A stretch of DNA of 25,641 nucleotides from Chrysochromulina tobinii (Eukaryota; Haptophyta; Prymnesiales; Chrysochromulinaceae), in NCBI GenBank assembly GCA_001275005.1, contig JWZX01002577.1, forward strand, positions 1 to 25,641, read 5' to 3'. The position numbers and the translations under genes are program-made. How positions within the stretch are numbered: the first letter of the stretch is position 1; every line of letters starts with the position of its first letter. The notes under the pieces are model-generated. The model saw only the letters and a program-made list of their open reading frames with translations, ran no database searches and had not been told where the DNA came from. This document shows, piece after piece, positions 17,555 to 25,641 of the stretch.

Positions 17555-19443
17555 TCCTCCCAAGGAGTGCCATGCGGCGGATGGCCTGCTCGAATGTGTG
17601 TCGCAGGGATGCTTCGGCCCCTGCGCCTACTATTTCGTAACGACATTCGGCGCCTTCAGTGTCATTGCCATGGCATGCCACACGCTGAGTCAGCTCTTAG
17701 CGCCACTAGGGCTGCCATTAGTGACCATCTGCATCGCGTTTGGCGTCTCGTGTGGACCGTACGGCTTCGATCTCATCCACGAGGTGAGTGCATCTGATTG
17801 CATCTGATTGCATCTGAGTGCATCTGAGTGCATCTGAGTGCATCTGAGCGCATCTGAGTGCATCTGAGTGCATCTGAGTGCATCTGAGTGCATCTGAGTG
17901 CATCTGAGTGCGCCCGAGACCGTACGGCTTCGATCTCATCCACGAGGTGAGCAGCGCAGCGAGGCCCGACGCGGCGCAGCGTGTGGCATGGGTATTCGTC
18001 GCAGCTGAGTGCGGCTGAGTGCGGCTGAGTGCGCAGGAGGACATTCTCATCCTCGACTGGATCGGCGACATGGCGCTCGGGTTCATCGGCCTCTTAGCCG
18101 GTGGACACCTTCGTGTGACCGAGATGGCGTCATCGCTCAGCACGGCGCTGGTCTTGGTGGCCGTAACGGCTCTCGTCACCTACCTTGGCATGTTAGCCGT
18201 CATCCTCTCCTTTGGCGGCCTCTTCATTCCCTTATTTGGGGTGCTCAGTCAACCCCAGGAGCTCGCCATAGCTATGCTCGTCGCCTCCCTCTCCGTCGCC
18301 CGCTCGGCCGACGCGCTCATTGCGATCATCACCGAGCTCAACGCGAAAGGACCCTTCACGACGATCATCCTCGCCGTCACCATCATGATCGACATCATCG
18401 TCGTCGTCGTCTTCGCGATCACGCTCGAAGTGGCGAGGGTCATTGACCAGCACGCGATGGCCGCCAACGTGCTGGAGGTGGTCTCTGACACAATCTTCGG
18501 AGGTCGAAGATTAGAAGGAGAAATCGGCGACATGATCCTTGACGATGCGATCGGCCGACGACGGCTTGGATCCACCGACGAAGCGCCCATGACGGCGCCT
18601 TCTTCTGCGGACGGCCACGCTCCTCATGGCCACCTCGTCCAAACGATCCTCTTTGACTTCAGCTCCAAAATGCTCGTCTCGTTGGTGCTTGGCTACTTGC
18701 TGGCCCACCTGCTGACCCATTTGCTCACGCGCAAGGCGCAACCTGCCACGTGGCCCGCTCAGGGAGCCATGGACGGAGGGCTCGGCTGCACGGCGCTCGG
18801 CATGGCGCTCGGCCTGCTGCTGCGCGCGCCTCTCGCCGCGCTCCAGACGGCGTCGCTCCCCACAAGCGGCTGGCTCCTCTTCTATGGACAAGAGGTGTCG
18901 GAGGAGGAGGGCTGGGCATGGTCGTTCGATCCGCTGTTCACTGCGATCGTGGCCGGCTTCATTATAGTAAACTACACAAGGGGAGGTCAGGCGTTCGATG
19001 AGACATGCCACCTGATCTCGCGGCCCATCTTCCTTCTCTTCTTCGTCTTCATCGGGGTCTCGATGAAGCTTAATCTGCTGGTTCACAACCTCTCCGCGTG
19101 CCTCTTCATCTTCTTCTCTCGCTTGGCGCTCATCATCATCGGCACTCGCCTCGGAGGTCATTTAGCAGGCTCGCCGGTCGAGCACAGCAACATGTACTGG
19201 ATGGGCTTATTCACGCAGGCGGGCGTGACGATCGGCCTCGCGCATCATGCCGCCTTCTACTTTGCCTGGGGCCCAGACTTTGCCGCGATGATCATCGGAG
19301 CAGCGGTGCTCAATCAGATCTTCGGGCCGCCGCTGACCAAGTACGCCATCCGTGTCGCGGGAGAAGATTCTGCGGCAGTGCTGTCGCCGAGCGCGGCAGT
19401 CGGGGCGCCGAGCGCCGAGGCCAGGGTGACAGAGATGCTCTGA
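16903..19443 (+). CDS. CPA2/KefB-type cation:proton antiporter, three exons
   Basis: The exons are 16903-17189, 17366-17783 and 18037-19443; both junctions keep frame and the protein is 703 residues. Exon 1 encodes a hydrophobic leader (ARLLLVAAALPLGASLA) and a Cys-containing segment. Exon 2 encodes GCIPSAGYSWCEELGQCIRAWETNC, a run of ~18 prolines from a (CCG)n microsatellite (~17502-17559), and the first membrane helices (LLAPLGLPLVTICIAFGVSCGPYGFDLIHE). Exon 3 continues EDILILDWIGDMALGFIGLLAGGHL, then ARSADALIAIITELNAKGPFTTIILAVTIMIDIIVVVVF, the helix pair with the conserved Asp, and C-terminal helices ending GAAVLNQIFGPPLTKYAI. The role is Na+ or K+/H+ exchange across an endomembrane, plastid or plasma membrane. 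No cytosolic TrkA-N domain is present. An alternative in-frame ATG is at 16822. The short Cys motif is familiar as a recurring unit but its function is unknown. Confidence 0.82.
17190..17365 (+). other. Antiporter intron 1 (176 nt)
   Basis: Donor CAGAG|GTGCGC and acceptor CTTCCATAG|ATCA leave two bases and one base that join to form an Arg codon, giving GEQ-R-SMAGGDRDEHGC. Unlike intron 2 it has no tandem repeat. The junction is supported by phase and by the switch of coding frame. Confidence 0.65.
17784..18036 (+). repeat. Antiporter intron 2: minisatellite plus exon-end copy
   Basis: The intron runs from GAG|GTGAGT to GTGCGCAG|GAGG in phase 0. At 17786-17911 it holds about 12 tandem decamers, first GATTGCATCT and then GAGTGCATCT. 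Next comes, at 17918-17951, an exact 34-bp copy of 17755-17788 (the last 29 exon bases plus the first 5 intron bases). Immediately before the acceptor are three GGCTGAGTGC-type units (~18003-18034). Confidence 0.85.
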
Positions 19444-19736
19444 GAGACCCGCTGAGATGCAGATGGGCGGCGGAGCGAGAAACGTCTCGAGGCTTCCCGA
19501 GGAGATCATTTGTAAATAATAGATCATGCTCACATAGTCATAGACTGTGACGGCTCAGTTGCGAGATTCACACTTACCATAGGATGAGTAAATATGCGAC
19601 CATTTCATGCTACTACAGAATTATAACTTCACTGCGACAGTGACGAACACATTACAGACACGCAAAGTAGAGAGGAAGGGCGCGAGGTCGTGCAGCGTAC
19701 GGTACAGGCTCGCACGCTCCGCTGCGGTTGCCCTGC
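19444..19736. other. Convergent 3' region
   Basis: This AT-richer 293-bp spacer between two convergent genes includes TTTGTAAATAATAGATC near 19508, a plausible 3'-processing region for the antiporter. No gene was seen. Confidence 0.35.
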
Positions 19737-20198
19737 TCAGCAGCCGCGGCCAAGCATCTCGCACATCTCATCTGCTGTCAGCTTACGCAGCTCCTTCTTC
19801 TCCTTCTCGGTGAGGTCTTTTTTGGCCTTGAGCTCCTTAAGGCGGTCGGCGGGCGTGAATTTCTTTGGCTTCTTGCCACTCGCGTCAAGCGAGACGACAC
19901 CAATCTTGACAGGTTCTCCAAAATCCAAGTCGTTCACGCTGCTCACCACTCCTGATCCGGCCTCCATCTCGCCCATGTCGAGGTCCGACAGCGCGCGCGC
20001 CTGCTGCGAAAGCGCCAGCGCCGCAACAAAGGAGGCAGCCTGCGCGGCGACTGCGCGGCGGCCAAGCAGCGACATGCGAGAATCTGCAGCCGCGCGAAGC
20101 TGGCCACTAGGAATCCTATGCAGCTGCGTGGATGGCTGCTGGTGCAGCGCTGCCGTGAAGGCTGTGCATTGCGCAAGGAGAAGCAGAACGCCGACCAT
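19737..20198 (-). CDS. Small thylakoid-lumen protein with tripartite targeting
   Basis: ATG 20198 opens a 153-residue frame. Residues 1-~14 (MVGVLLLLAQCTA) are an ER-type signal peptide with Phe at the likely +1 position (A|FTA), as in secondary red plastids. A basic, Ser/Gln-rich transit-like segment follows to ~45. RR at 47-48 precedes a hydrophobic stretch, AVAAQAASFVAALALSQQARA, a twin-arginine-type lumen signal cleaved at about residue 69. The mature part is ~84 residues: an acidic/Gly segment, then a lysine-rich helical domain ending DLTEKEKKELRKLTADEMCEMLGRGC. No family could be named. Lumen location suggests a photosystem-associated or other thylakoid function; that part is inference. 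Confidence 0.75.
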   Translation of the reverse strand: MVGVLLLLAQCTAFTAALHQQPSTQLHRIPSGQLRAAADSRMSLLGRRAVAAQAASFVAALALSQQARALSDLDMGEMEAGSGVVSSVNDLDFGEPVKIGVVSLDASGKKPKKFTPADRLKELKAKKDLTEKEKKELRKLTADEMCEMLGRGC

Positions 20199-21886
20199 TC
20201 CCGGTATCTCTCACGGAGATAGTTTCGTCAACGCGAAATTGAGCGAGTAAGGCTCAGTTGCGGCCAAATGTTCTAGGCATGTGAAAATTTACAACTCATG
20301 GGGGACCCCCCCCTATTCCTGGGGGGGGGCGGAGCCCCCCCCCAGGAGCATTACTCATACACTGGTGCAGCCCCCAGGCCCCCCAGGCGTTCCCAGGCAT
20401 GGGGATTCTAGTTGACGGAATTCTTGACGTGTCGCGCGCGGTGTGTGGGCTTAGCATGCAAGAGGGGGAAAAGGGGGAAGGGGGGGGAGGAATATTTCGT
20501 CGATAGGTGAGGATAGAAAGCAGGGCTGCCTCACGTGATCACCCCTTGTGATCACCGTGGCCCCAACGGCACAAGCCCGTCGAGAACTCGCAGGGTCTCG
20601 GGCACTCCCACACCCCCAACTAGCTCCCATGCTCCAGCGCTACCACGCTCTCAACGCTCTCGCCAGGGCGGAGACAGCCGCCCTTGTCGCTGTCGTCGCC
20701 GCTGCGCTGCAAAAGCGGCGGCGCCGCCGCCTGCCATCTCTGTGCCTCAAAAGCTGCGGTGCAGCACCGTCGCCTCAAACGAGGGCTCGGGCTTGCCGCC
20801 TTTCCGCGCCACGAGCGTTAGAGAGAGGAGCCCATGGCGCTGGCGCAGAGGCGCACTGGGACGACCCGGCCGCTGCCGATCCTCGCCGTCTGAGTCGCGT
20901 GCTCATGGCCGGTAGATAGGCGCTCGGGATCGAGACGCGTCGCGGCATCCATCGAGTGGCGTGCGCGGCCCACAACTAGCCTGAGAGCCTGATGGCCCCG
21001 GGGTATCGACGGCCTCTTGGGAAGTGACGGGGGTGCTCTCTATAGAGGGGGGGTAATCAAGTTGCCCCGCGCGCGTTTTTCAGCCCGCCGCAGGCGCGAA
21101 ATTTTTGGCGATATTGACTGTAAATGGCCATGCAGTCGAGAGAGCGGGCGGATAAGTGAAGCTCACACCGCCGGGGGCGAAGTAGGTGTGAACGCAAAAG
21201 GCGGGCACCATGATTCCCCGGGGAATCTCATTTGAAAAGCATGGCAAGCCGAACTCGGCGCACAAGCCCCCGCTCACGCTCAAGCTCCAAAGAGTCAAAC
21301 CCACCAACCAACCCCAGCAACCGCCTTGCTGACATCCAGACGGTACTTTGACCGTCACTCAGGACGTCGTAGTGGACAGTAGCCAGAACGAAGAGATATC
21401 GGAGATCAGATCTCGCAGACAATCTCAAATGAGATATCGGAGATGAGATCACGGAGCGGAGATAATCTCGGGGAGTTCCGGTGAATCGCCCGAAGCGCGA
21501 GATGCAACCTAGGATCGGTTTGGCACCCAGTACCGAGTATGTCCCTATAGCATAGTAAGATGCTAAATACGTGTATCCATTCACAGGATGCCGTTCACAG
21601 AGCTTGAGCGCCCCAAACGAACAGACCATACGATAACTTTCGTACCGGCAAACTTGCCGAGCAAAATCGCAAGTTAGGCCCCGATCAGAGAATGCCCGAC
21701 AGGTGAGAATGCCTGTCAGCGAGGGTACTACAGTCGCCTAATTGCTCGGCTCGCAAACACGCGCGACCCCCCGTTGGAGCTCTTTGTCCGCCTGCCGACC
21801 CCTGTGCCAGGACCCAGGTCTCTCTGTGCGTTTCCGTTTCCAATGCGCTCGAGACCGGACCTGGTCGACCTGTTTACATGGTCTCC
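20199..21886. other. Large non-coding / low-complexity region
   Basis: No gene is supported across about 1.7 kb. The region holds a G9/C9 hairpin (20318-20346), G-rich purine tracts (~20461-20493), a perfect 16-bp palindrome GATTCCCCGGGGAATC (21212-21227) and a GAGAT-rich patch with GAGATATCGGAGAT repeated at 21393-21406 and 21431-21444. Overlapping frames at ~20535-20919 start with GTG; from the only ATG (20629) one could make a 96-residue Ala/Arg-rich product that looks like chance. The promoter of the lumen-protein gene should lie near 20199-20400. Confidence 0.5.
20318..20346. repeat. G9/C9 perfect hairpin
   Basis: CCT-G9-C, a three-base GGA loop, then G-C9-AGG form a perfect 13-bp stem, with more C- and G-runs on the 5' side (20301-20313). 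The sequence could form a cruciform or G-quadruplex. It is also a site prone to assembly and sequencing length error. Confidence 0.8.
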
Positions 21887-23727
21887 TCAGCGCGACCCCT
21901 TCGAGGAAGGGAAGCTGAATGTCGTCTGTGGAACACCCAGCTCCACGCAGAATGATTGGAGTTGCTCGCGTAGCATAAGGCGTGACAGCATGGTCGTTTG
22001 CAGGAGTAGCACCCAGCGGCGGAAGATGGAGGCCTTGACCTGCAGATCTTCGAGGAGCCTTCGCTCGGCATGCACTAGCCGAGCCCAGTACACAAACGTG
22101 CTTGGCACCGCCGCAGCCACCCGTGCGCTCGCGCGCTCCGCGAGCCGTCGACGCACTACACCGAGCCGCTGCAGCTTCCAGACACGCATTCCTTCACGGA
22201 GGCTGGCCAGCCGACGCGCCACGCGACGCTCGGCCACGTGGCGCGTGAGGTACGCGCGAGCTCGCGCCTCGTGCCGCCAGGCGTGCACCAGCTTGACGAA
22301 GCCGCAATGGTTCCAATGCAAGGTGGCCGTCTTGAGCATCTGGACCATTGGCCGTTGATCGGTGCCTTCCTCTGCCCATTGGCGGAGCGCATTGCGCGCC
22401 GCATTGCGCCCGTGCAAGATCTGCGCCTCGAGAGCACGCAGCCGGACTCAGGCAATCACACATGGCACATCGGAGGCAAGCAGAGGCAAGCAGAGGCAAT
22501 CAGAGGCAATCAGAGGCAATCAGAGGCAAGCACACATGGCACTCAGAGGCAATCACACATGGCACAGCAGAGGCGAGAGTGAGGACCATCTTCGTCATTG
22601 GCAATCAGCTTCACCTGCGCCTCGAGATCACGCAGCCGGGCGGTCGCCGCATCCACATCAACACGGCTCGGGGCAGGCACCCAGCGCGGCAGCCAGGGAC
22701 CTTCAAGCCTCTCAAGCAGCTGCTCCGCAGTGAAGCCGCTATGCCCGATGTCGCAAGCAGCCGCTGCGGGTACCCAGCGGCTGCTCGCCACGGCGCCGCC
22801 ACTCTTGGACGGCCAGGCTGCAGCGCCCTTGACGAAATCCGGTGCGCTCTTCGACTTGGCTGTGATGCCCAAGAAACGCTCTTCGAGGGCGGCGCGCAGC
22901 TCCGGGGGCGGGACCAAAAAGTCTTGGCTCGACGCCGGGGGCGGCTCGGCTTGCACCTCCTTGTTGCGCGTCGACTTCTTCGCCTGGGACGGCGGTGGCG
23001 GCGGCGGGGGGCGCTCCGGTGACGCTGGCGAGAGCAGCGTCGAGTACCGTGGGGAGAGGAGCGACGTGTAGCCACGAGCAGGATCATAACCATGAGCAAC
23101 GCCCGATGAGGCATAGTACGGCGGCGGCGCAAGTAGGGGCGAGCCTGCAAGGGCGGAAGAGAGGGGCGTCCCGCTGCTCAAGGGTCGAAGTGCCGGAGCT
23201 CGCTGGAAGTACGCGTCCGACCGACGCCGAGCGATCGCCATTTCTTCTTCGTCAGGTGGGAGCAGACCGTAAATGGGCGGCGCGCTGAGTGGTGGAGAGA
23301 TTTGCGCGCCGGCGCGGAGATCCGGCTGAGGTGGCGGGGGTGGCGGGGGTGGCAGGGGTGGCGGGGTGGCGCTGAACTCCTCCATGTCGTTGAGCACTTC
23401 AGCGAACCGCTTGCGAAGGGCCTCCTGCTCCTCCGGCCCCGGCGGTGAAGCCCGTGTTGCAGTTTGCGGTGCCGATCGGCTGCCCGCGGCAGAATTCTCC
23501 GTATACGTCCTCTGCGCGGTGGTGCCGGACTCCCGACGTGGAGAAACTGTGCGCGGAGGAACGATCTCGTTCCAATTGTACTGATCGGAGCCGCTTCTCA
23601 GCTTGCGCTCGATGGAACGCGACGGGGTTGCACTGTTGGTTGCGCCGCTGTATCGCTCATTGCCGAGGAGCGTCCAAAGCAGGCGTTCGGCACCCTCATC
23701 TTCAGCGGCAGTGACGACGTGGGCCAT
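21887..23727 (-). CDS. Proline-rich protein with Sfi1-like Trp repeats, two exons
   Basis: The preferred model is exon 1 at 23727-22615 and exon 2 at 22420-21887, joined in phase 0 as [18 protein letters not shown], giving 548 residues. The N-terminal ~340 residues are disordered with polyproline runs ([15 protein letters not shown] and [12 protein letters not shown]), interspersed with PPYYASSG and [10 protein letters not shown]. Next comes a short coiled coil ([12 protein letters not shown]). The exon 2 part carries repeated Trp-centred helices: [53 protein letters not shown] and SIFRRWVLL. These resemble Sfi1/centrin-binding repeats at basal bodies. The Sfi1 relation is a pattern match made by eye. 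The gene is divergent from the RagC-like gene, 269 bp away. Confidence 0.65.
22421..22614 (-). repeat. Minisatellite intron bounded by 25-bp duplication
   Basis: The preferred intron runs from GCGCAG|GTGAAG to GCGCAG|ATCTTG (194 nt). On the coding strand it contains eight or so GATTGCCTCT or GCTTGCCTCT decamers, interrupted three times by TGTGCCATGTGT-type spacers. The 25 bp ending at the donor (22615-22639) are repeated with one mismatch as the last 25 bp of the intron (22421-22445). An alternative splice (GATG|GTCCTC to CCTGAG|TCC) would keep the second copy as coding sequence, also in frame. Confidence 0.75.
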
Positions 23728-23996
23728 CGAAAAGATACGACCGGGGTCGTGGCGCGCCTCCTGGCCGAGCGCAAGGCCTTGTTGCTATTCGTTCTGTGCG
23801 TACTGTTCCGCGTGAATTCGAGAAAACAAACTTTCCTTGTGGACCACGCCCCTCCTCAACACCGAATCCTCCGAGACCTACCGAAACTTCCATACTGGAC
23901 TTTCCGAAAATCTCTGCGTTCACAGCAGACGCGGCTCCGAGCTGGACGAGCGTCTCCTGCCTGCCGCCGCACGCACAGGAACGCACAGAAACCCAA
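23728..23996. promoter_or_regulatory. Divergent promoter region, Sfi1-like / RagC-like
   Basis: These 269 bp separate two divergent start codons, so a shared promoter is likely. The plus-strand frame is open from 23796, but that stretch has no RagC similarity and is taken as 5' UTR. No distinct element was recognised. Confidence 0.4.
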
Positions 23997-25028
23997 ATGG
24001 CGGAAGCTAGCCCGCGGGCCGAGAAGCCGCGCGTGCTGCTCATGGGCGCGCGCCGCTCCGGTAAATCTTCGATTCAGAAGGTCGTGTTCCACAAGATGAG
24101 TCCGCACGAGACGCTCTTCATTGTGAGAGAGCGCTGCCCCAATCACGCGATCACTGCCATTCCACTCGCGCTCACACCGTCGCATGCACGCACGCAGGAG
24201 GCGACCAACAAGATCGTCAAGAATGACATCGCCAACTCCTCCTTCGTGCAGTTCGAGGTGTGGGACTTTCCGGGGCACGTCGACACATCGTCCGCAGCTG
24301 TCAAGCCGGAGTCAACGTACGGCAGCTGCGGCGCGCTCGTATGGGTGATCGACGCTCAGGACGACCACGCCGAGGCGATCTCGCGGCTGCAGCAGACCAT
24401 TGTGACCGCTCATCGCATCAACCCGCAGATCGTCTTCGAGGTCTTCATCCATAAGGTGGACTCCCTCCCCGACGACCAGCGCATTGAGACGCAGCGCGAG
24501 ATCCAGAACCAGCTGAGCGACGAGCTCGCGACGGCGCGCTTGAGCCATGCGAAGGTCAACTTCCACCTCACCTCGATCTACGACCATAGCGTCTTCGAGG
24601 CCTTCTCCAAGGTGGTGCAGCAGCTGATCCCGCAGCTGCCCACGCTGCAGTCGCTGCTCGACGTGCTCGTCACCTCCTGCCGCATTGAGAAGGCGTTCTT
24701 ATTTGATGTCGTGTCCAAGATCTACGTGGCCACCGACAGCAGTCCCGTCGACATGCAGTCCTATGAGCTCTGCGCGGATATGATCGATGCGGTCAGCGAC
24801 GTGTCCTCCATATATGGCGGCGAGGAGGGGGCTGGCTTCACTGCGCCCGAATCCAATTGCGTCATTACCCTATCGAATCGGACTGCCATCTACCTTCGCG
24901 AGGCGAACCGTTCCCTTGCCCTCGTGTGCATCGTCTCCGAGAGCGTGCTCACCCAGCAGGGGCTTCTCGAGTACAACTTTGGCTGCTTCCGCGAGGCGCT
25001 CGCCGAGCTCTTCCGCGTACCTGTGTAG
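23997..25028 (+). CDS. RagC/Gtr2-type small GTPase, one in-frame intron
   Basis: The exons are 23997-24122 and 24198-25028, giving 318 residues. [25 protein letters not shown] carries the P-loop (GARRSGKSS, ~17-25). After splicing, [35 protein letters not shown] gives the Rag switch and G3 region. FEVFIHKVD is the G4 motif. YDHSIFEAF-like [25 protein letters not shown] and [35 protein letters not shown] lead into the C-terminal roadblock-like domain. This is a very strong match to RagC/D and yeast Gtr2, which pair with RagA/B to recruit TORC1 to the lysosome or vacuole when amino acids are sufficient. The start at 23997 fits the family, whose G domain begins soon after the N-terminus. The partner RagA/B is not in this window. 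Confidence 0.95.
   Translation: MAEASPRAEKPRVLLMGARRSGKSSIQKVVFHKMSPHETLFIVRERCPNHAITAIPLALTPSHARTQEATNKIVKNDIANSSFVQFEVWDFPGHVDTSSAAVKPESTYGSCGALVWVIDAQDDHAEAISRLQQTIVTAHRINPQIVFEVFIHKVDSLPDDQRIETQREIQNQLSDELATARLSHAKVNFHLTSIYDHSVFEAFSKVVQQLIPQLPTLQSLLDVLVTSCRIEKAFLFDVVSKIYVATDSSPVDMQSYELCADMIDAVSDVSSIYGGEEGAGFTAPESNCVITLSNRTAIYLREANRSLALVCIVSESVLTQQGLLEYNFGCFREALAELFRVPV
24123..24197 (+). other. 75-nt in-frame intron in the RagC-like gene
   Basis: TTCATT|GTGAGAGAGC at 24123 and CGCACGCAG|GAG ending at 24197 bound a 75-nt, phase-0 segment without a stop codon. If translated it would insert 25 residues (starting [11 protein letters not shown]) into the switch region, where RagC proteins have none (ETLF followed directly by E-TNKI). 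Its removal restores the family sequence. Confidence 0.85.
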
Positions 25029-25641
25029 AGCGCCGTGTAGAGCGACCCCGTGGAGAGCGACAGCAGAGGGCGGGGGCGCGGTGGGTCGTCGCGTCGCATG
25101 CTCGCATCGCCGCATCGCGCATCGCATGGGCAGAGCTTTACGGTAGTTAGACCGGTGCATGGCGCATGCCCCCAGGCCCGGTACATGACAGCACTACGTG
25201 GGCAGAGCGTTACCCGCGCGACCAGTGTTCGGGCGGGCGAGGTTTGCCCGCGCCCTCTACTGTGCGTCCGGTTTTTCGACAGGCTTGTTGAGATCGGTGG
25301 AACGTTCTGCCCGCGCGTTGTGGGCTCCGGCGACCGAGACGCGCGAAAGTAAATACGCTGACGAAACGTCTCAAACGACGCCTCCGCTCGCGCCTACGTA
25401 AGTTCTTGCCTTGTTTTCGCGAAATCGTAACACGTAAGCCTGTGCCTGAAACGTCGAGGACGTGAATGACGTTACAGAATGACGCCGCCGTTCGCCGATG
25501 GAGCGAAAGCGGTAAGCGCGGTAAGAGCCTGTACTAGGTTCCTATCAGCCCGATGCTAAGGGGGAATATGGAGTTTTTGGTTTTTGACACCCAGCATGCA
25601 AACAACATACCCACTGATTCTCCAGAGCATGGGGATCACCA
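25029..25641. other. Non-coding right flank
   Basis: This is the 3' region of the RagC-like gene. It starts with short degenerate repeats (GTAGAGCG, GTGGAGAGCGAC, and GCATCGC units near 25090-25130). Small open frames here have no family features. No RNA gene or mobile element was recognised. Confidence 0.45.

Noticed and set aside
17784-17911. Tandem 10-mers as a possible CRISPR array
   Set aside because: The units are contiguous, with no unique spacers, lie inside a spliceosomal intron, and have no cas genes nearby in a eukaryotic context.
17918-17945. Second copy of the antiporter exon end as an alternative exon
   Set aside because: The 28 bases after the nearest AG would shift the frame, so inclusion would break the transporter; it is treated as duplicated intron DNA.
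20535-20919. Two overlapping plus-strand frames as small genes
   Set aside because: Both begin with GTG, show no domain or targeting signal, and have Arg/Ala composition expected of GC-rich non-coding DNA.
21212-21227. 16-bp palindrome GATTCCCCGGGGAATC as an operator
   Set aside because: It is isolated, far from any start codon, and has no second copy in the window; it may be chance.
21774-22358. Plus-strand frame of 194 residues
   Set aside because: It is antisense to the Sfi1-like exon, which has the better amino-acid pattern. The plus-strand translation is Arg/Ser-rich with no features.

Overview
The window looks like nuclear DNA from a GC-rich, flagellated alga with a secondary (red-lineage) plastid, most likely a haptophyte. 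The signs are spliceosomal introns, no bacterial operon or ribosome-binding-site organisation, and two proteins with signal-peptide-plus-transit-peptide N-termini of the ASAFAP type. There are also flagellar-type proteins (SHIPPO/STPGR repeats, Sfi1-like Trp repeats) and a clear eukaryotic RagC/Gtr2 GTPase. The haptophyte assignment is inference; another GC-rich secondary alga is possible.

Layout. 431-1612 (-): WD40 protein. 1840-4620 (-): plastid-type ABC1/UbiB atypical kinase in two exons. 4799-5977 (+): secreted CIA30-like domain fused to a degenerate MsrB-like domain. 6481-7320 (-): SAM-dependent methyltransferase. 7676-9382 (-): secreted C69 dipeptidase. 10350-12011 (-): STPGR flagellar protein. 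12293-13900 (+): single-pass membrane protein overlapping, by ATGA, a second STPGR protein at 13897-15363 (+). 16022-16693 (-): coiled-coil protein with an unclear start. 16903-19443 (+): CPA2-type cation/proton antiporter in three exons. 19737-20198 (-): small thylakoid-lumen protein. 21887-23727 (-): proline-rich/Sfi1-like protein in two exons. 23997-25028 (+): RagC-like GTPase with a 75-nt in-frame intron. Four gene pairs are divergent with only about 180-280 bp between start codons, which suggests shared bidirectional promoters.

The most unusual signal is in the introns. Three introns in unrelated genes (ABC1K, antiporter, Sfi1-like) are made largely of 10-11 bp tandem repeats. Read on each gene's coding strand, the units are variants of one core, GATTGC(C/A)TCT. 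One of these introns is bounded by a 25-bp duplication (24/25 identical) placed exactly at the exon ends. Another contains an exact 34-bp copy of the upstream exon end plus donor site. This looks like recent intron gain or expansion by a shared repeat family.

All intron coordinates were worked out by hand from frame, GT/AG and protein continuity. No transcript or database search was available.
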